NCBI RefSeq assembly: GCF_900156785.1
Contig: NZ_FTOP01000001.1
Coordinates: forward strand, 389,938-453,937
Reading direction: 5' to 3'
Length of the DNA stretch: 64,000 bases
Source of the DNA: Belliella pelovolcani
Lineage (GTDB): Bacteria > Bacteroidota > Bacteroidia > Cytophagales > Cyclobacteriaceae
The notes beneath the pieces are model-generated. The model had not been told where the DNA came from. It was given only the letters and a program-made list of their open reading frames with translations, and did no database searches. A program made the translations under genes and the position numbers. This document shows, one piece after another, positions 15,990 to 25,600 of the stretch (the first letter of the stretch is position 1; each line of letters opens with the position of its first letter).

Positions 15990-17783
15990 ATGGATAAAAT
16001 TATTTGTATGACTATTTCCCATTTGGATTGGGCCATCATCGGAGCCTTTTTTGTGATTTCTTTATTGATAGGTGTCTTGACCGCTAGAAAAGCTGGTTCT
16101 TCATCCAAAGAGTTTTTTCTCTCAGGTAGGAACATGCCTTGGTGGCTTTTGGGTGTTTCCATGGTGGCCACCACATTCTCTGCGGATACCCCCAATTTGG
16201 TCACAGACATTGTCAGAACGAATGGCGTATCTGGAAACTGGGTTTGGTGGGCATTTCTCCTTACAGGCATGCTTACGGTATTTGTCTATGCCAAATTATG
16301 GAGACGATCTGAATCCACGACAGATTTAGAATTTTACGAAATCCGCTATGGCGGCAAGCCCGCAGCATTTCTGAGGGCATTTAGGGCCATCTACTTGGGT
16401 GTGTTTTTTAATGTAGTGATTATGGCCACAGTAGCCCTTGCTGCAATCAAGATCGGGGGAGTGATGTTGGGCTTGAGTCCTATTGAGACACTTTTGATTG
16501 CTTCCATCGTCACAGTGATCTACAGTTCACTAGGGGGACTCAAGGGGGTATTATTGACAGATTTTTTTCAATTTTTCATTGCCATGGCAGGAGCGATTTG
16601 GGCCGCTATACATGTCTTAAGTTTACCAGAAATCGGTTCATTGGATAATTTGCTCACCCACCCAAATGTATCTGATAAATTGAACTTTATACCTGATTTG
16701 AGTGATGCAAACTTATTTGTCCCTTTACTATTGATGCCTTTGGCGATCCAATGGTGGGCGACTTGGTATCCGGGAGCAGAGCCAGGTGGTGGTGGCTACA
16801 TCGCTCAACGTATGCTTTCTGCCAAAGATGAAAAAAATGCGATTGGAGCGACGCTTCTTTTTAATATTGCCCATTATGGTATGCGACCTTGGCCATGGAT
16901 CATCATTGCTTTGGCTTCCTTGGTGATCTTTCCAAATATCTCGGATATGCAAGCAGCTTTTCCACATATCCCAGCAGGTAAACTTGGTCATGATCTGGCC
17001 TACTCAGCCATGCTTACCTATCTTCCTGTGGGCTTGGTAGGCTTAGTCTTAGCCTCACTGATTGCAGCGGTGATGTCTACCTTATCCACACACCTCAATT
17101 GGGGCTCTTCTTATGTGGTCAATGACTTCTATCAGCGCTTTATCAAACCACAAGCTTCTGAAAAAGAATTGGTATTGGTAGGAAGGTTATCCACAATAGG
17201 CTTGATGTTCTTGGCTGCATTATTGGCTTTGGAGTTGAATAATGCACTTGAAGCCTTCAATATATTATTGCAAATTGGTGCCGGTACTGGGGCGATTTTT
17301 ATCCTCCGTTGGTTTTGGTGGAGAATCAATGCTTACACCGAAATCGCAGGTATGGCGATTTCGTTTTTAGTTGCTATTTTCTTCGAAAAAATCAATCCAG
17401 CTTATGAACTTATCCACATTGAAGAAAGCCAAGCTTATCTTAAAATCCTCTATGGGGTAGGTATTACGACGATAGGCTGGGTTTTGGTTACCCTCTTTAC
17501 GCAACCAGAGCAAGATCAAGTGCTCCTAAGTTTTTATCGTAAGATCAAGCCAGCTGCTATCGGCTGGAATGCTCTTCTGAAAAGATATCCACAGGAAGAA
17601 ACTGAACAAGGGAGGTTGCCAAAGGAGATAGCACTGATGCTAGTCGGGTCGGTAATGGTCTATGCTGTCTTATTCAGCGTAGGTTTTTGGATTTATGGAG
17701 AAAGATATGAGGCTACAATAGCAGCTATGATCGCGCTTATTGGTGGAGGGATCATTTTAAAAAGTTGGAAGGGATTGAAATAA
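15990..17783 (+). CDS. Sodium:solute symporter (SSS family)
   Basis: About 597 residues with 13-14 transmembrane segments. The SSS signature region is clear: an N-terminal helix (WAIIGAFFVISLLIGVL), then TARKAGSSSKEFFLSGRNMP and WWLLGVSMVATTFSADTPN in helix 1/2, and MSTLSTHLNWGSSYVVNDFY in helix 8/9, the region that holds sodium-site serine/threonines in vSGLT. Starts at 15990 (MDKIICM) or 16008 (MTISHLDW) both fit; a TTG at 15960 is unlikely. SSS members carry sugars, amino sugars, proline or pantothenate with Na+. The divergent NahK-like kinase argues for a sugar or amino-sugar substrate. Confidence 0.88.
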   Translation: MDKIICMTISHLDWAIIGAFFVISLLIGVLTARKAGSSSKEFFLSGRNMPWWLLGVSMVATTFSADTPNLVTDIVRTNGVSGNWVWWAFLLTGMLTVFVYAKLWRRSESTTDLEFYEIRYGGKPAAFLRAFRAIYLGVFFNVVIMATVALAAIKIGGVMLGLSPIETLLIASIVTVIYSSLGGLKGVLLTDFFQFFIAMAGAIWAAIHVLSLPEIGSLDNLLTHPNVSDKLNFIPDLSDANLFVPLLLMPLAIQWWATWYPGAEPGGGGYIAQRMLSAKDEKNAIGATLLFNIAHYGMRPWPWIIIALASLVIFPNISDMQAAFPHIPAGKLGHDLAYSAMLTYLPVGLVGLVLASLIAAVMSTLSTHLNWGSSYVVNDFYQRFIKPQASEKELVLVGRLSTIGLMFLAALLALELNNALEAFNILLQIGAGTGAIFILRWFWWRINAYTEIAGMAISFLVAIFFEKINPAYELIHIEESQAYLKILYGVGITTIGWVLVTLFTQPEQDQVLLSFYRKIKPAAIGWNALLKRYPQEETEQGRLPKEIALMLVGSVMVYAVLFSVGFWIYGERYEATIAAMIALIGGGIILKSWKGLK

Positions 17784-17844
17784 AACCATTTACATTGAAA
17801 CAGCTACTTATATGATATCACCTTATTTTTTTAACTCAAAAAAT

Positions 17845-18714
17845 CTAATCCTTGAACTTTTGAAAATAAGCCATATCCACATCAAAAACCTTTCTTTCTT
17901 TAACGCCTAGCTGAACTTTTTCAAACATTTTTACCAACTTTTGACCGTCTACTAGTTCGATTTGTGGTGCTCCATCTCTTGATGCTTCTTTTTCAGCTTC
18001 ACGAGTAAATGTTCCAGTGGTTAAAATAATTCCCTTTTCTGCTCTTCCGATCATCGCGTTTCTAAAATCTCCAACTTGGGATCTAGACACTGAGCATTTA
18101 TATCTTTTGCATTGAAAAATCACTTTAAAACTAACGAATGGATTTACTTCTAGAACACCATATCCATCTATCCCTCCATCATGGGACCTACCTACAACTT
18201 CAACGTTTTCAAAATCATGCTCTCTTAAAAGTTCTTTACATACATTTTCAAAACCACTCGGAGAAAGACTCTGCAAAATTTCCAATAAACTATTTTCAGC
18301 CTTGATTTCAACTGAATCTGGATCATTTTCTTCCTGCTCTTCTATAACTTCTGATTTTGATTTATTAATTCTAGCTTTTTGGTTAATAGCTACCCATTTC
18401 AAAAATATTTCTCGAGATTGTTCATCGTTCAAGTAGGTATTTTTCCCCTTTTCTGTAAGTTTCCAGGTTCCTCTTACAGAGGAATCTAACAATCCTTCCC
18501 AAGTTAAATACTGTCTAGCCCAAGCTACTTGATTATGAAATTTATTGGTACCAGATTTCAATGTTTGATCTAAGAACTCTTCTTTTAAATTTAAGTTTTC
18601 AGCTATTTTATCGGATACTTCCTTTGGCTTTCCAGAAAACCCAAGTTCTCTTAATGCATCTAAAAGTGGGCCAAACCAATTGATAAATTCAGATTTCGAT
18701 TTTCTTTTTACCAT
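17845..18714 (-). CDS. Mrr-like restriction endonuclease with winged-helix N-terminus
   Basis: 289 residues. The N-terminal half (about 1-95: FINWFGPLLDALRELGFSGK, then AWARQYLTWEGLLDSSVRGTW) is an Mrr-N winged-helix domain. The C-terminal half is an Mrr-type PD-(D/E)xK nuclease: an N-terminal helix GFENVCKELLREHDF, then GRSHDGGIDGYG with Asp183, and IFQCKRYK with Gln201-Lys203, closing with QVGDFRNAM and IILTTGTFTREA. Mrr enzymes cut modified (methylated) foreign DNA. No methyltransferase gene is adjacent, consistent with a type IV-style defence. It lies downstream of gldD on the same strand with 22 bases between, but functional linkage is unlikely. Confidence 0.9.
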   Translation of the reverse strand: MVKRKSKSEFINWFGPLLDALRELGFSGKPKEVSDKIAENLNLKEEFLDQTLKSGTNKFHNQVAWARQYLTWEGLLDSSVRGTWKLTEKGKNTYLNDEQSREIFLKWVAINQKARINKSKSEVIEEQEENDPDSVEIKAENSLLEILQSLSPSGFENVCKELLREHDFENVEVVGRSHDGGIDGYGVLEVNPFVSFKVIFQCKRYKCSVSRSQVGDFRNAMIGRAEKGIILTTGTFTREAEKEASRDGAPQIELVDGQKLVKMFEKVQLGVKERKVFDVDMAYFQKFKD

Positions 18715-18736
18715 GAATTCATAACATTTAATTCCA

Positions 18737-19315
18737 TCAATTTTTAAACTCCAAAGTATTGATCAGGTGCATCATGTCGATCTTGATGTGTTCAATCACT
18801 GGTGCTAGAGAGTCATTTTTCATGGCAGTATCGAAGTAAAGCGCGCCACGGAGAAAGTGCTTAGTTGAATCTGTCACAAAGAATTGAAACTGGGTAGGTA
18901 CCTCCCCAGACAATTCTGCGACTACCCCCGTGTATCCTTTGGGAGTCAAAAGGACCGACTCCTCGATTCCATAAGCTTTGATTTGATGTTTGGCAGTCAA
19001 ATTGATCGCATCATTGAGTACCAATTTGACATCACCACCCTGACTACCTAGGGGCAGATAGGTCAGGTGGACTTTGGCCCCCATATCTTGGTAATGTAGA
19101 TTGATCCAAGCTTCTTCCTTCAAGTTGAAAGTATCCTGTTCCACCGTGGCAGCTTGAGGCTTTTCAAATAGGTACGGAAAAGAGTCAGAAAGTGACTCAA
19201 AAGTGTGTTCAGGCAAATCAATTCTATTGTAACCCATCGGGCGAGGCAAGTAATCTCCGCCGCAACCCGTCAAAAACATCAGCACCAAAATACTGTTTAA
19301 AAACCTACTAGACAT
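18737..19315 (-). CDS. gldD: Gliding motility lipoprotein GldD
   Basis: A 192-residue lipoprotein (signal LNSILVLMFLTGC, Cys18) that opens with the GldD hallmark DYLPRPMGYNRIDLPEH. GldD is one of the core lipoproteins of gliding motility and the type IX secretion system in Bacteroidetes; its precise role is not known. The conserved middle (INLHYQDMGAKVHLTYLPL) and the closing strand region (TPKGYTGVVAELSGEVPTQF, LRGALYF) match the family length of about 190 residues. The gene is isolated from other gld genes here, which is common. Expected location is the periplasmic face of the inner or outer membrane. Confidence 0.93.
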   Translation of the reverse strand: MSSRFLNSILVLMFLTGCGGDYLPRPMGYNRIDLPEHTFESLSDSFPYLFEKPQAATVEQDTFNLKEEAWINLHYQDMGAKVHLTYLPLGSQGGDVKLVLNDAINLTAKHQIKAYGIEESVLLTPKGYTGVVAELSGEVPTQFQFFVTDSTKHFLRGALYFDTAMKNDSLAPVIEHIKIDMMHLINTLEFKN

Positions 19316-19388
19316 AATTCAAAGTTATCATTTTGCTTTGATTTGGATCAGAGATAATTGAAATTTAAATAAAAAAGGAAACTTAGCC

Positions 19389-19913
19389 ATGAAAAGATTA
19401 AAAACAATCGTAACTCTAGCACTATGCTATGCAGCATTTGTGCTCAATCCATTGCAGGCACAAACCAACTTGGAAGAATTCATACTCAAGTGGGATAATG
19501 GTAAAGCTTTTACACTAGAAGTAGTGGACAAAATGCCTGAGGAATTGCTCAATTATAAGCCTCATGATACCGCCATGAGTTTTACAGAACAAGTGACACA
19601 TTTATCTTCGGCAATTGTGGGCATCAGTCAAGGATACCTCAATGGTGGTAATCCTGGCTTTCAAGTTTCTGTCAAACCAGCAAATAAAGCAGAATTGAAG
19701 GCTTTTGTAGCCCAGTGCTTTGATTATGGGAAAGAAACTTTCTCAAACCTGACAGAACTAGAATTGGCAGAAAAGATCGATATTTTTGGCATGAACGGTA
19801 GCAGAAGACAGGTTATTAGCCTGATAGATGACCATGTCACCCATCATAGAGGAGCTGCCGTCTCTTATATCCGAGCCAATGGTATTGAGCCACCAAGATT
19901 TAGAGGTATGTAA
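19389..19913 (+). CDS. Exported DinB-family protein
   Basis: 174 residues: a signal peptide (MKRLKTIVTLALCYAAFVLN PLQAQ), then a DinB/YfiT four-helix bundle. The metal-binding histidines sit at the usual positions: one in TEQVTHLSSAIVGI and two in DDHVTHHRGAAVSYIRANG. DinB-fold proteins use this triad for a divalent metal; many are thiol S-transferases or nucleases, and others have no known activity. An exported member is slightly unusual because the fold is mostly cytoplasmic. It stands alone and ends at a good intrinsic terminator. Confidence 0.82.
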   Translation: MKRLKTIVTLALCYAAFVLNPLQAQTNLEEFILKWDNGKAFTLEVVDKMPEELLNYKPHDTAMSFTEQVTHLSSAIVGISQGYLNGGNPGFQVSVKPANKAELKAFVAQCFDYGKETFSNLTELELAEKIDIFGMNGSRRQVISLIDDHVTHHRGAAVSYIRANGIEPPRFRGM

Positions 19914-19916
19914 GCA

Positions 19917-19947
19917 AAAAAGCCAAGCGATAAACTTGGCTTTTTTT
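19917..19947 (+). terminator. Intrinsic terminator after the DinB-family gene
   Basis: Stem AGCCAAG / CTTGGCT (19921-19927 with 19935-19941), 7-base loop, A-run before and seven T after. It starts 4 bases after the stop codon. Confidence 0.85.
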
Positions 19948-20123
19948 AGATGATAATACAGATTCTAAATTTACGCTGTTTTACTTGTAAATCGATTAAT
20001 TGGCTTAAGCGATTTCAATTGGCCAATATCAATTAGTATCTTGTATCTATAATTAATAGAATTAAGCTATTTGGTTTGAATTTTATAGTTACTGGTAAAA
20101 TTCAGTTTATTCATATTGTAAAC

Positions 20124-20729
20124 TTATCCTCTTACCCACTCTACCTTCTCTTCAATAGGTCTGCGTTTTCCTTGTGGATACCTGTCTGTAGCTGGCTTTG
20201 CCACATAGAAGAATCCCATCATCATATCTTCCTCTTCCAGTCCAAACCATTCCTTGGCCTCAGGCCAGAAAGTCGGCCCTCCAGTTCCCCAATAAGCAGC
20301 AAGTCCATGAGCAGCAGCAGTGAGGTACATATTCTGAACAGCCATCGCTACTGCGGCAATTTCCTCCATGACAGGAAGGTTTGCTCGTATGTCACGCTTC
20401 ATTTTGATAGCGATCACGTGAGAAGCTTTGAGCGGATTCTCTTTGAATTTTTGGTAAGTCGCTTCTATGAAATTTCCATTCTTCTCAGCTCTCTGCTTAT
20501 ACAATTCGGCCTGAAAGTCAGCAAATTTTTTCAATCCGTCCCCAGAAAAAACCGTAAAACTCCAAGGTTCTGTCAGTTTGTGGGTTGGTGCCCAATTGGC
20601 ATTTTCGAGCATCTCTTGAATGATACTATCATCCACGGGGTCATTTTCTTTGAACTGCGCTATAAACATGGACCTACGTCCACGGATGATTTTATTTACT
20701 TCTTCGATATTGAATTCAGGTCTTTCCAT
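20124..20729 (-). CDS. Nitroreductase-family flavoenzyme
   Basis: 201 residues, single-domain FMN-dependent nitroreductase fold. The start MERPEFNIEEVNKIIRGRRS leads into the FMN-phosphate-binding region (IIRGRRSMFIAQF), and the segment NANWAPTHKLTEPWSFTVFS, with APTHxxxPW, is typical of the YdjA/TdsD-like branch. The C-terminal part (AAHGLAAYWGTGGP, GFFYVAKPATDRYPQGKRR) forms the family's usual substrate-side cap. It reduces nitro or quinone compounds using NAD(P)H; the native substrate is unknown. Monocistronic, with AT-rich sequence on both sides. Confidence 0.9.
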   Translation of the reverse strand: MERPEFNIEEVNKIIRGRRSMFIAQFKENDPVDDSIIQEMLENANWAPTHKLTEPWSFTVFSGDGLKKFADFQAELYKQRAEKNGNFIEATYQKFKENPLKASHVIAIKMKRDIRANLPVMEEIAAVAMAVQNMYLTAAAHGLAAYWGTGGPTFWPEAKEWFGLEEEDMMMGFFYVAKPATDRYPQGKRRPIEEKVEWVRG

Positions 20730-20827
20730 ATATTTCTTTGGGTTGATTTACTTTTTTACACAATGTAAAATGCGAAAAAATGGTTTCATTAAGCTGGTCG
20801 TTCTGTTAAGTAATTACACAATATTTA

Positions 20828-23071
20828 CTAAAAAGAATAACCCAGCTTAACACCTCCATAGTAATTTCTCAATGGGGCAGGCTGGAAGAATCTGTTAGCA
20901 AATGCATTCAGGTCATTTCCTAGGCTGTAGACTTCATTGAGTAAGTTATCCACACCAAGGTAGATTTCTGCATCCCACCCTTTCCCAAGACTATTTCTCC
21001 AACCCAATCTGGTGTTGACAAGATGATAGGTATCCTGAAATACGGTATTAGCATCATTCAAAGGCAACTTATCCACAAATTGATGTGTGAAGTTTAAATA
21101 TATACCAGATCTTGTTCGTAAGTCAAACTGATTGACCAAAGTATTTGGTGCTACACCGGTAAGCTGATTACCTGAGAAATCATTGCCTCCACTGACAAAA
21201 TCTGCAAACTCAAAATAATGACCAGTAAATGCATGAGCAATTTTGACCTCTTGGAGCCAAGCTTGTTGATTTCTCCAAGGAGCATAGTCCACACTAGCCT
21301 CTATTCCTCTCTGATTTGTACTTCCTGCATTTCTGAATAAAACCACTCCTTGTTCATTGGTAAAAGAAGTGATGGTCTGACTCAATTTGAAATAAAAAGC
21401 AGTGATATCCACATTGAAAATCCCATAACTTGCTCGATACCCAACCTCATAATTGATCCCTCGCTCTGCCTCTAAGTCCAAATTGATGCTTCCTTCGTTG
21501 GTGCGGACTTCAGCAATACTCGGTGGAGAGAAGCCAGAGCTTATACTTCCATGGATACCTGAGCGCTGAGACAGTTGGTAAGCCATAGCCAATCTAGGGA
21601 TGACTAAGGGGTCAAATCTTCGACTATTACGTGATGGTTCATTGGCACTGGCGTCTACACTTCTGTTGATGTCATATTTGGAGAAATTCTCACTAAATGC
21701 CAGCGTCATCAGGAGTTTATCCGTCCACTCTATTTCTATTTGTTGAAAAAGGAATGCCTGAGTAGTAATCAGGTCATCGCTAAATCTAACGGTATCTGCT
21801 TGTCCATTTCTATTTCCAAAGTTTTGGGCAGCAGTATAACCATATTGATATTCACCACCAGCAATGAACCTAATCGGAAATCCCCCAAGTCGATCATCAC
21901 GTGTAAACTTGGTTCTACCGCCATGGCTGAAAGCTGTCTCCCTTTTGTAATCCAATATAAAAGGATTCTCAAATTCCGTGGTATTGATATAAAGAGCTGT
22001 CTCATTTGTAACCTTGTCCGTGAAATCATACCGATGTGAAATGGTTCCATATACAGATTTCTGCGCAATTGAGCTGTTTTGTTCAATGGATCCAGGCCGA
22101 GCTTGTCGTGGATTCTCTTCCAGTTGGGTTCCATTCAGTGCGCCTGGAATCTGATATTGTAGATCACTGAATAGAATTTGAGTAGATAAGGATTGTCTCT
22201 CTGATGGATTAAAGTGAGTAGCTAGTTGAAATACTTTCCTATCAACTGCGGAATGCTCTCTGAAACCATCGGACTTTTGATGTACATAAGACGCGCTGAT
22301 GCCTCCACTGCCTATTTGCTGATCTATGCCAAATCGATATCGCATCAGACCAAAGTCACCCACATTCAAATCAGATGCTATCCTATTTTCCTCAATGGTT
22401 CTCCTACTTTCAAAACTGATCACTCCACCATTGCCCGCACCATAAATACTTCCTGCAGGACCTTTGATGATTTCGGTTTGTTGTACATTACTTAGATCTA
22501 ATATATTTAAAGGTGTAGTACCATCTGGCGCAGTAAATGGAATGCCATTCCAATAAACCTTCACATTCCTCACACCAAAAGGCGATCTCAAGGAACTACC
22601 TCGGATAGATATTCTATAGCTAGCTGGCGCACGCTCTTCTACTCGTATACCTGGCTTGGTATTAAAGGCATTGACGATAGATGTTTCATTGAAGCGATAA
22701 AGTTCATTTTCCAAAACTCTACTCACAGCGCCTGCCTGCTGCAACAATGGTCTATCTGACTCAAAAGCAGCAACTGTAATGGCCGAAAGGTCATTTGTTG
22801 TCGGTTTCAGTTTTATGATTTGATCTTGAAAAGAAAGAATTTCTACTGTTAATTTCTGAAAGCCTAAATGCGAAAAATTGAGTTTTTTAGATTGTGTCAA
22901 ATCTATTTGTGCAATCCCTTCTTCATTGGTAATAGTATTTTTAATTCCCACTCCAGATATCAAAACACCCGGAATTGGTTTAAGATTACTTGAATTTACA
23001 ACCTTGATGGAGGTTTGGGCAAAAAGACTGAGCGACAGGAAAAAGAATAAAGGTATTATCGTTGCTTTCAT
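20828..23071 (-). CDS. TonB-dependent receptor with carboxypeptidase-regulatory N-terminus
   Basis: About 747 residues from the ATG at 23071 (MKATIIPLFFFLSLSLFAQ, a standard signal). After it comes a carboxypeptidase-regulatory beta-sandwich (about 20-95), a plug (about 105-225: GAVSRVLENELYRFNE, IRGSSLRSPFGVRN, IIKGPAGSIYGAGNGGVISF), and a barrel ending GGVKLGYSF with a terminal Phe. The plug sequence IRGSSLRSPFGVR-NVKVYWNGIPFT looks like receptors of siderophore or metal complexes, but no ligand can be named. No uptake partner (SusD, DUF4249, periplasmic binding protein) is adjacent. A possible start at 23098 adds nine non-signal residues and is less likely. Confidence 0.9.
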   Translation of the reverse strand: MKATIIPLFFFLSLSLFAQTSIKVVNSSNLKPIPGVLISGVGIKNTITNEEGIAQIDLTQSKKLNFSHLGFQKLTVEILSFQDQIIKLKPTTNDLSAITVAAFESDRPLLQQAGAVSRVLENELYRFNETSIVNAFNTKPGIRVEERAPASYRISIRGSSLRSPFGVRNVKVYWNGIPFTAPDGTTPLNILDLSNVQQTEIIKGPAGSIYGAGNGGVISFESRRTIEENRIASDLNVGDFGLMRYRFGIDQQIGSGGISASYVHQKSDGFREHSAVDRKVFQLATHFNPSERQSLSTQILFSDLQYQIPGALNGTQLEENPRQARPGSIEQNSSIAQKSVYGTISHRYDFTDKVTNETALYINTTEFENPFILDYKRETAFSHGGRTKFTRDDRLGGFPIRFIAGGEYQYGYTAAQNFGNRNGQADTVRFSDDLITTQAFLFQQIEIEWTDKLLMTLAFSENFSKYDINRSVDASANEPSRNSRRFDPLVIPRLAMAYQLSQRSGIHGSISSGFSPPSIAEVRTNEGSINLDLEAERGINYEVGYRASYGIFNVDITAFYFKLSQTITSFTNEQGVVLFRNAGSTNQRGIEASVDYAPWRNQQAWLQEVKIAHAFTGHYFEFADFVSGGNDFSGNQLTGVAPNTLVNQFDLRTRSGIYLNFTHQFVDKLPLNDANTVFQDTYHLVNTRLGWRNSLGKGWDAEIYLGVDNLLNEVYSLGNDLNAFANRFFQPAPLRNYYGGVKLGYSF

Positions 23072-23148
23072 TCGATTAAAATTATTGATCGTCCACATTT
23101 TTGTGCTCTTAATTTATTTCTCTTTAACAGCCCTTAGCTATAAATGAT

Positions 23149-23187
23149 TAAAAAAACCTGATAAATATCTTTACCAGGTTTTTTTAA
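23149..23187 (-). terminator. Intrinsic terminator after the M1 peptidase gene
   Basis: AACCTG / CAGGTT stem (23155-23160 with 23175-23180) with flanking A and T runs on both sides, so it can work in both directions; on the minus strand it follows the M1 peptidase stop at 23234 by about 50 bases. Confidence 0.7.
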
Positions 23188-23233
23188 TCGTAATTCTTAT
23201 TCAAAATAGATTTAGAAAATCTAGGATAGAAAG

Positions 23234-25552
23234 TTATTTTCTCTGAGCCCTCTTCATTGGGTTATCACCCGTAGAAACGCCTCTTGCTCCACCTGCACTT
23301 TTAAATAACTCAAATCTACTAGGAGCGAAAGTTCTTGGCCAATAGTTGTTGGACTCGTCAATATCTGCTGTCTCTCTGTATGGATCTAGCACGATATTTT
23401 TTACTTCCTTTTTCTTAGCAAATACCTTAGTGACTTCTTTTTCATTGAGTCTCCATATTTCAGCAGGTATTCTATCCACCTCAGATGTACCATCAGTATA
23501 ATTGAACTGAATGATCAAAGGCATCACTAATCCGCCTTCATTCTTAAATTTCATCTCATAGAAATTTAAGCCACTGTTTAAGAGGTCTTTTTCTTGTTGG
23601 CTTAGCCTTGCCATGAAGTCCTTGTATGCTTTTTCATCATCTGGCGTGACAGAGAATGGATTGTAGCTATTGTAGAAGTCTCTAGTCGCAGGATCAGCTT
23701 CTACGATTGTCTGCTCGATATCCTTGGCATTATAGGTTTTAGATACGTAAGACTCTTCTCTATCAAATGCTTTTTTTGCATCGGCTTTTTTCTCAGCAGG
23801 AGTTCTATTGTCTAATTTATACCAACTCACTTGCTCAATAGAGATATCCACAGGGTCCGTCCCAAAGAACCAACCCCTCCAGAACCAATCCAAGTCTACA
23901 CCTGAGGCATCTTCCATTGTTCTGAAGAAATCTTCAGGAGTAGGATGCTTAAACATCCACCTTTTGGAATATTCTTTAAAAGCAAAGTCAAACAACTCTC
24001 TGCCCATGACAGTCTCTCTCAGAATATTCAAAGCTGTCGCAGGTTTTGCATAAGCATTTGGGCCAAACTGGATGATATTCTCAGAATTGGTCATGATCGG
24101 CTCAAGCAAGCTCTGATCACTTCTCATGTAAGGCGCAATCTTGTGCGCAGGTCCCCTTCTAGATGGATAGTCTCTGTCCCATTCTTGTTCTGCCATGAAC
24201 TGCATGAAGGTATTGAGTCCTTCATCCATCCAAGACCATTGTCTCTCGTCAGAATTTACGATCATTGGGAAGAAATTATGTCCCACTTCATGAATGATCA
24301 CGGAGATCATTCCGTATTTGACAGCATCGGTGTAAGTACCGTCAGCATCTGGTCTTCCGTAGTTAAAACAAATCATCGGATATTCCATACCGTTGCTAGC
24401 TTCTACAGAAATCGCTACTGGATATGGATAATCAAAAGTCTTCTCTGAGTAAGACTTGATCGTGTGAGCTACAACTCTTGTGGAATACTGCTCCCAAAGT
24501 GGATTCCCCTCTTTGCCATAATAAGACATGGCCATTACGTCTTTACCACCTTGTTTTACCACCATGGCATCCCAAATGAATTTTCTTGAAGAAGTCCAAG
24601 CAAAGTCTCTCACATTTTCGGCATGGAAAATCCAAGTCTTCTTATCTTTTGCTTTACCTTTTTCCAATCTTTCTGCTTCTGCCTGAGTTCTGATCACTAC
24701 TGGCTTATCGTAAGACTTTTTGGCTTGCTCCCATCTCTGAAGCTCAGTTGCTGAAAGTACTTCTTCAGGATTTTGCAACACTCCTGTTGATCCTACCATA
24801 TGGTCTGCAGGAACGGTGATTTTCACTTTATAATCTCCAAAAGTCAAGGCAAATTCACCCCTGCCAACAAATTCTTTGTTTTGCCAGCCTTCGAAATCAG
24901 AATAAACGGCCATTCTCGGGAACCACTCTGCCATGGTGTAGAGGTAATTGCCATCCTTCTCAAAGTATTCATATCCTGGACGGCCACCGATAAAGCTCAT
25001 TCTATCATGAATGTTGAAACTCCAGTCCACGGTAAACTCGAAAGTTTCGCCATTTTTCAAAGGCTGGGGAAGATCCACACGCATCATGGTATTGTTGATG
25101 GTAATCTTGAGGTCATCACCCCCCATGGTTTTCACACTGTTGATCTTGTAGCCTAAGTCTTGGTCATGCCACACAATGTTTTCGATTTGTCGCATGTTCA
25201 TTCTAGCATTGATGCTATTTTGAGCCATCTTAGGAGTTCTAGAATCAGCCGCTCTCTCGTTTTGATCCAACTGAATCCAAAGGTAGGTAAGTGGATCTGG
25301 AGAATTGTTGTAATAAGTCACCTTCTGCCAGCCTTTGATCGCTTGCTTTTCATCATCAAGCTCTACCTCGATCTCGTGATCAGCTTTTTGTTGCCAATAC
25401 ATATGACCTGGGGCTCCAGAGGCAGTTCTGTATACATTTGGCGAACGTAACATCGTTCCCAACTGCTCAAATCTCTCAGCATGGTTTCTCTGTGCATCTA
25501 CGCTAAAAGTCACCATTAAGCCAAGGATTACTAGTGTAAATATTCTATTCAT
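23234..25552 (-). CDS. M1-family metallopeptidase (zinc aminopeptidase)
   Basis: 772 residues with signal peptide MNRIFTLVILGLMVTFSVDA. The substrate-binding motif is the variant GMEYP (388-392) instead of GxMEN. The zinc site is complete: HEVGH at 421-425 and Glu444 in WMDEGLNTF, exactly 18 residues after the second His. N-terminal beta-saddle domain 40-270, catalytic domain 270-580, C-terminal region with PLIIQFNYTDGTSEVDR. Bacteroidetes paralogues with this variant motif are common and often lie beside DUF6702 and HupE/UreJ genes, as here. Exported to periplasm or surface. Ends in a Lys/Arg-rich tail (NPMKRAQRK). Confidence 0.93.
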   Translation of the reverse strand: MNRIFTLVILGLMVTFSVDAQRNHAERFEQLGTMLRSPNVYRTASGAPGHMYWQQKADHEIEVELDDEKQAIKGWQKVTYYNNSPDPLTYLWIQLDQNERAADSRTPKMAQNSINARMNMRQIENIVWHDQDLGYKINSVKTMGGDDLKITINNTMMRVDLPQPLKNGETFEFTVDWSFNIHDRMSFIGGRPGYEYFEKDGNYLYTMAEWFPRMAVYSDFEGWQNKEFVGRGEFALTFGDYKVKITVPADHMVGSTGVLQNPEEVLSATELQRWEQAKKSYDKPVVIRTQAEAERLEKGKAKDKKTWIFHAENVRDFAWTSSRKFIWDAMVVKQGGKDVMAMSYYGKEGNPLWEQYSTRVVAHTIKSYSEKTFDYPYPVAISVEASNGMEYPMICFNYGRPDADGTYTDAVKYGMISVIIHEVGHNFFPMIVNSDERQWSWMDEGLNTFMQFMAEQEWDRDYPSRRGPAHKIAPYMRSDQSLLEPIMTNSENIIQFGPNAYAKPATALNILRETVMGRELFDFAFKEYSKRWMFKHPTPEDFFRTMEDASGVDLDWFWRGWFFGTDPVDISIEQVSWYKLDNRTPAEKKADAKKAFDREESYVSKTYNAKDIEQTIVEADPATRDFYNSYNPFSVTPDDEKAYKDFMARLSQQEKDLLNSGLNFYEMKFKNEGGLVMPLIIQFNYTDGTSEVDRIPAEIWRLNEKEVTKVFAKKKEVKNIVLDPYRETADIDESNNYWPRTFAPSRFELFKSAGGARGVSTGDNPMKRAQRK

Positions 25553-25600
25553 AGGTTATTTTATTTTACTAGACAATATGCTTACAAGTTAATTAATATT

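Noticed and set aside
20076..20768. 230-codon frame on the plus strand
   Set aside because: It is antisense to the nitroreductase gene, which has clear family motifs; the plus-strand translation has no recognisable pattern.
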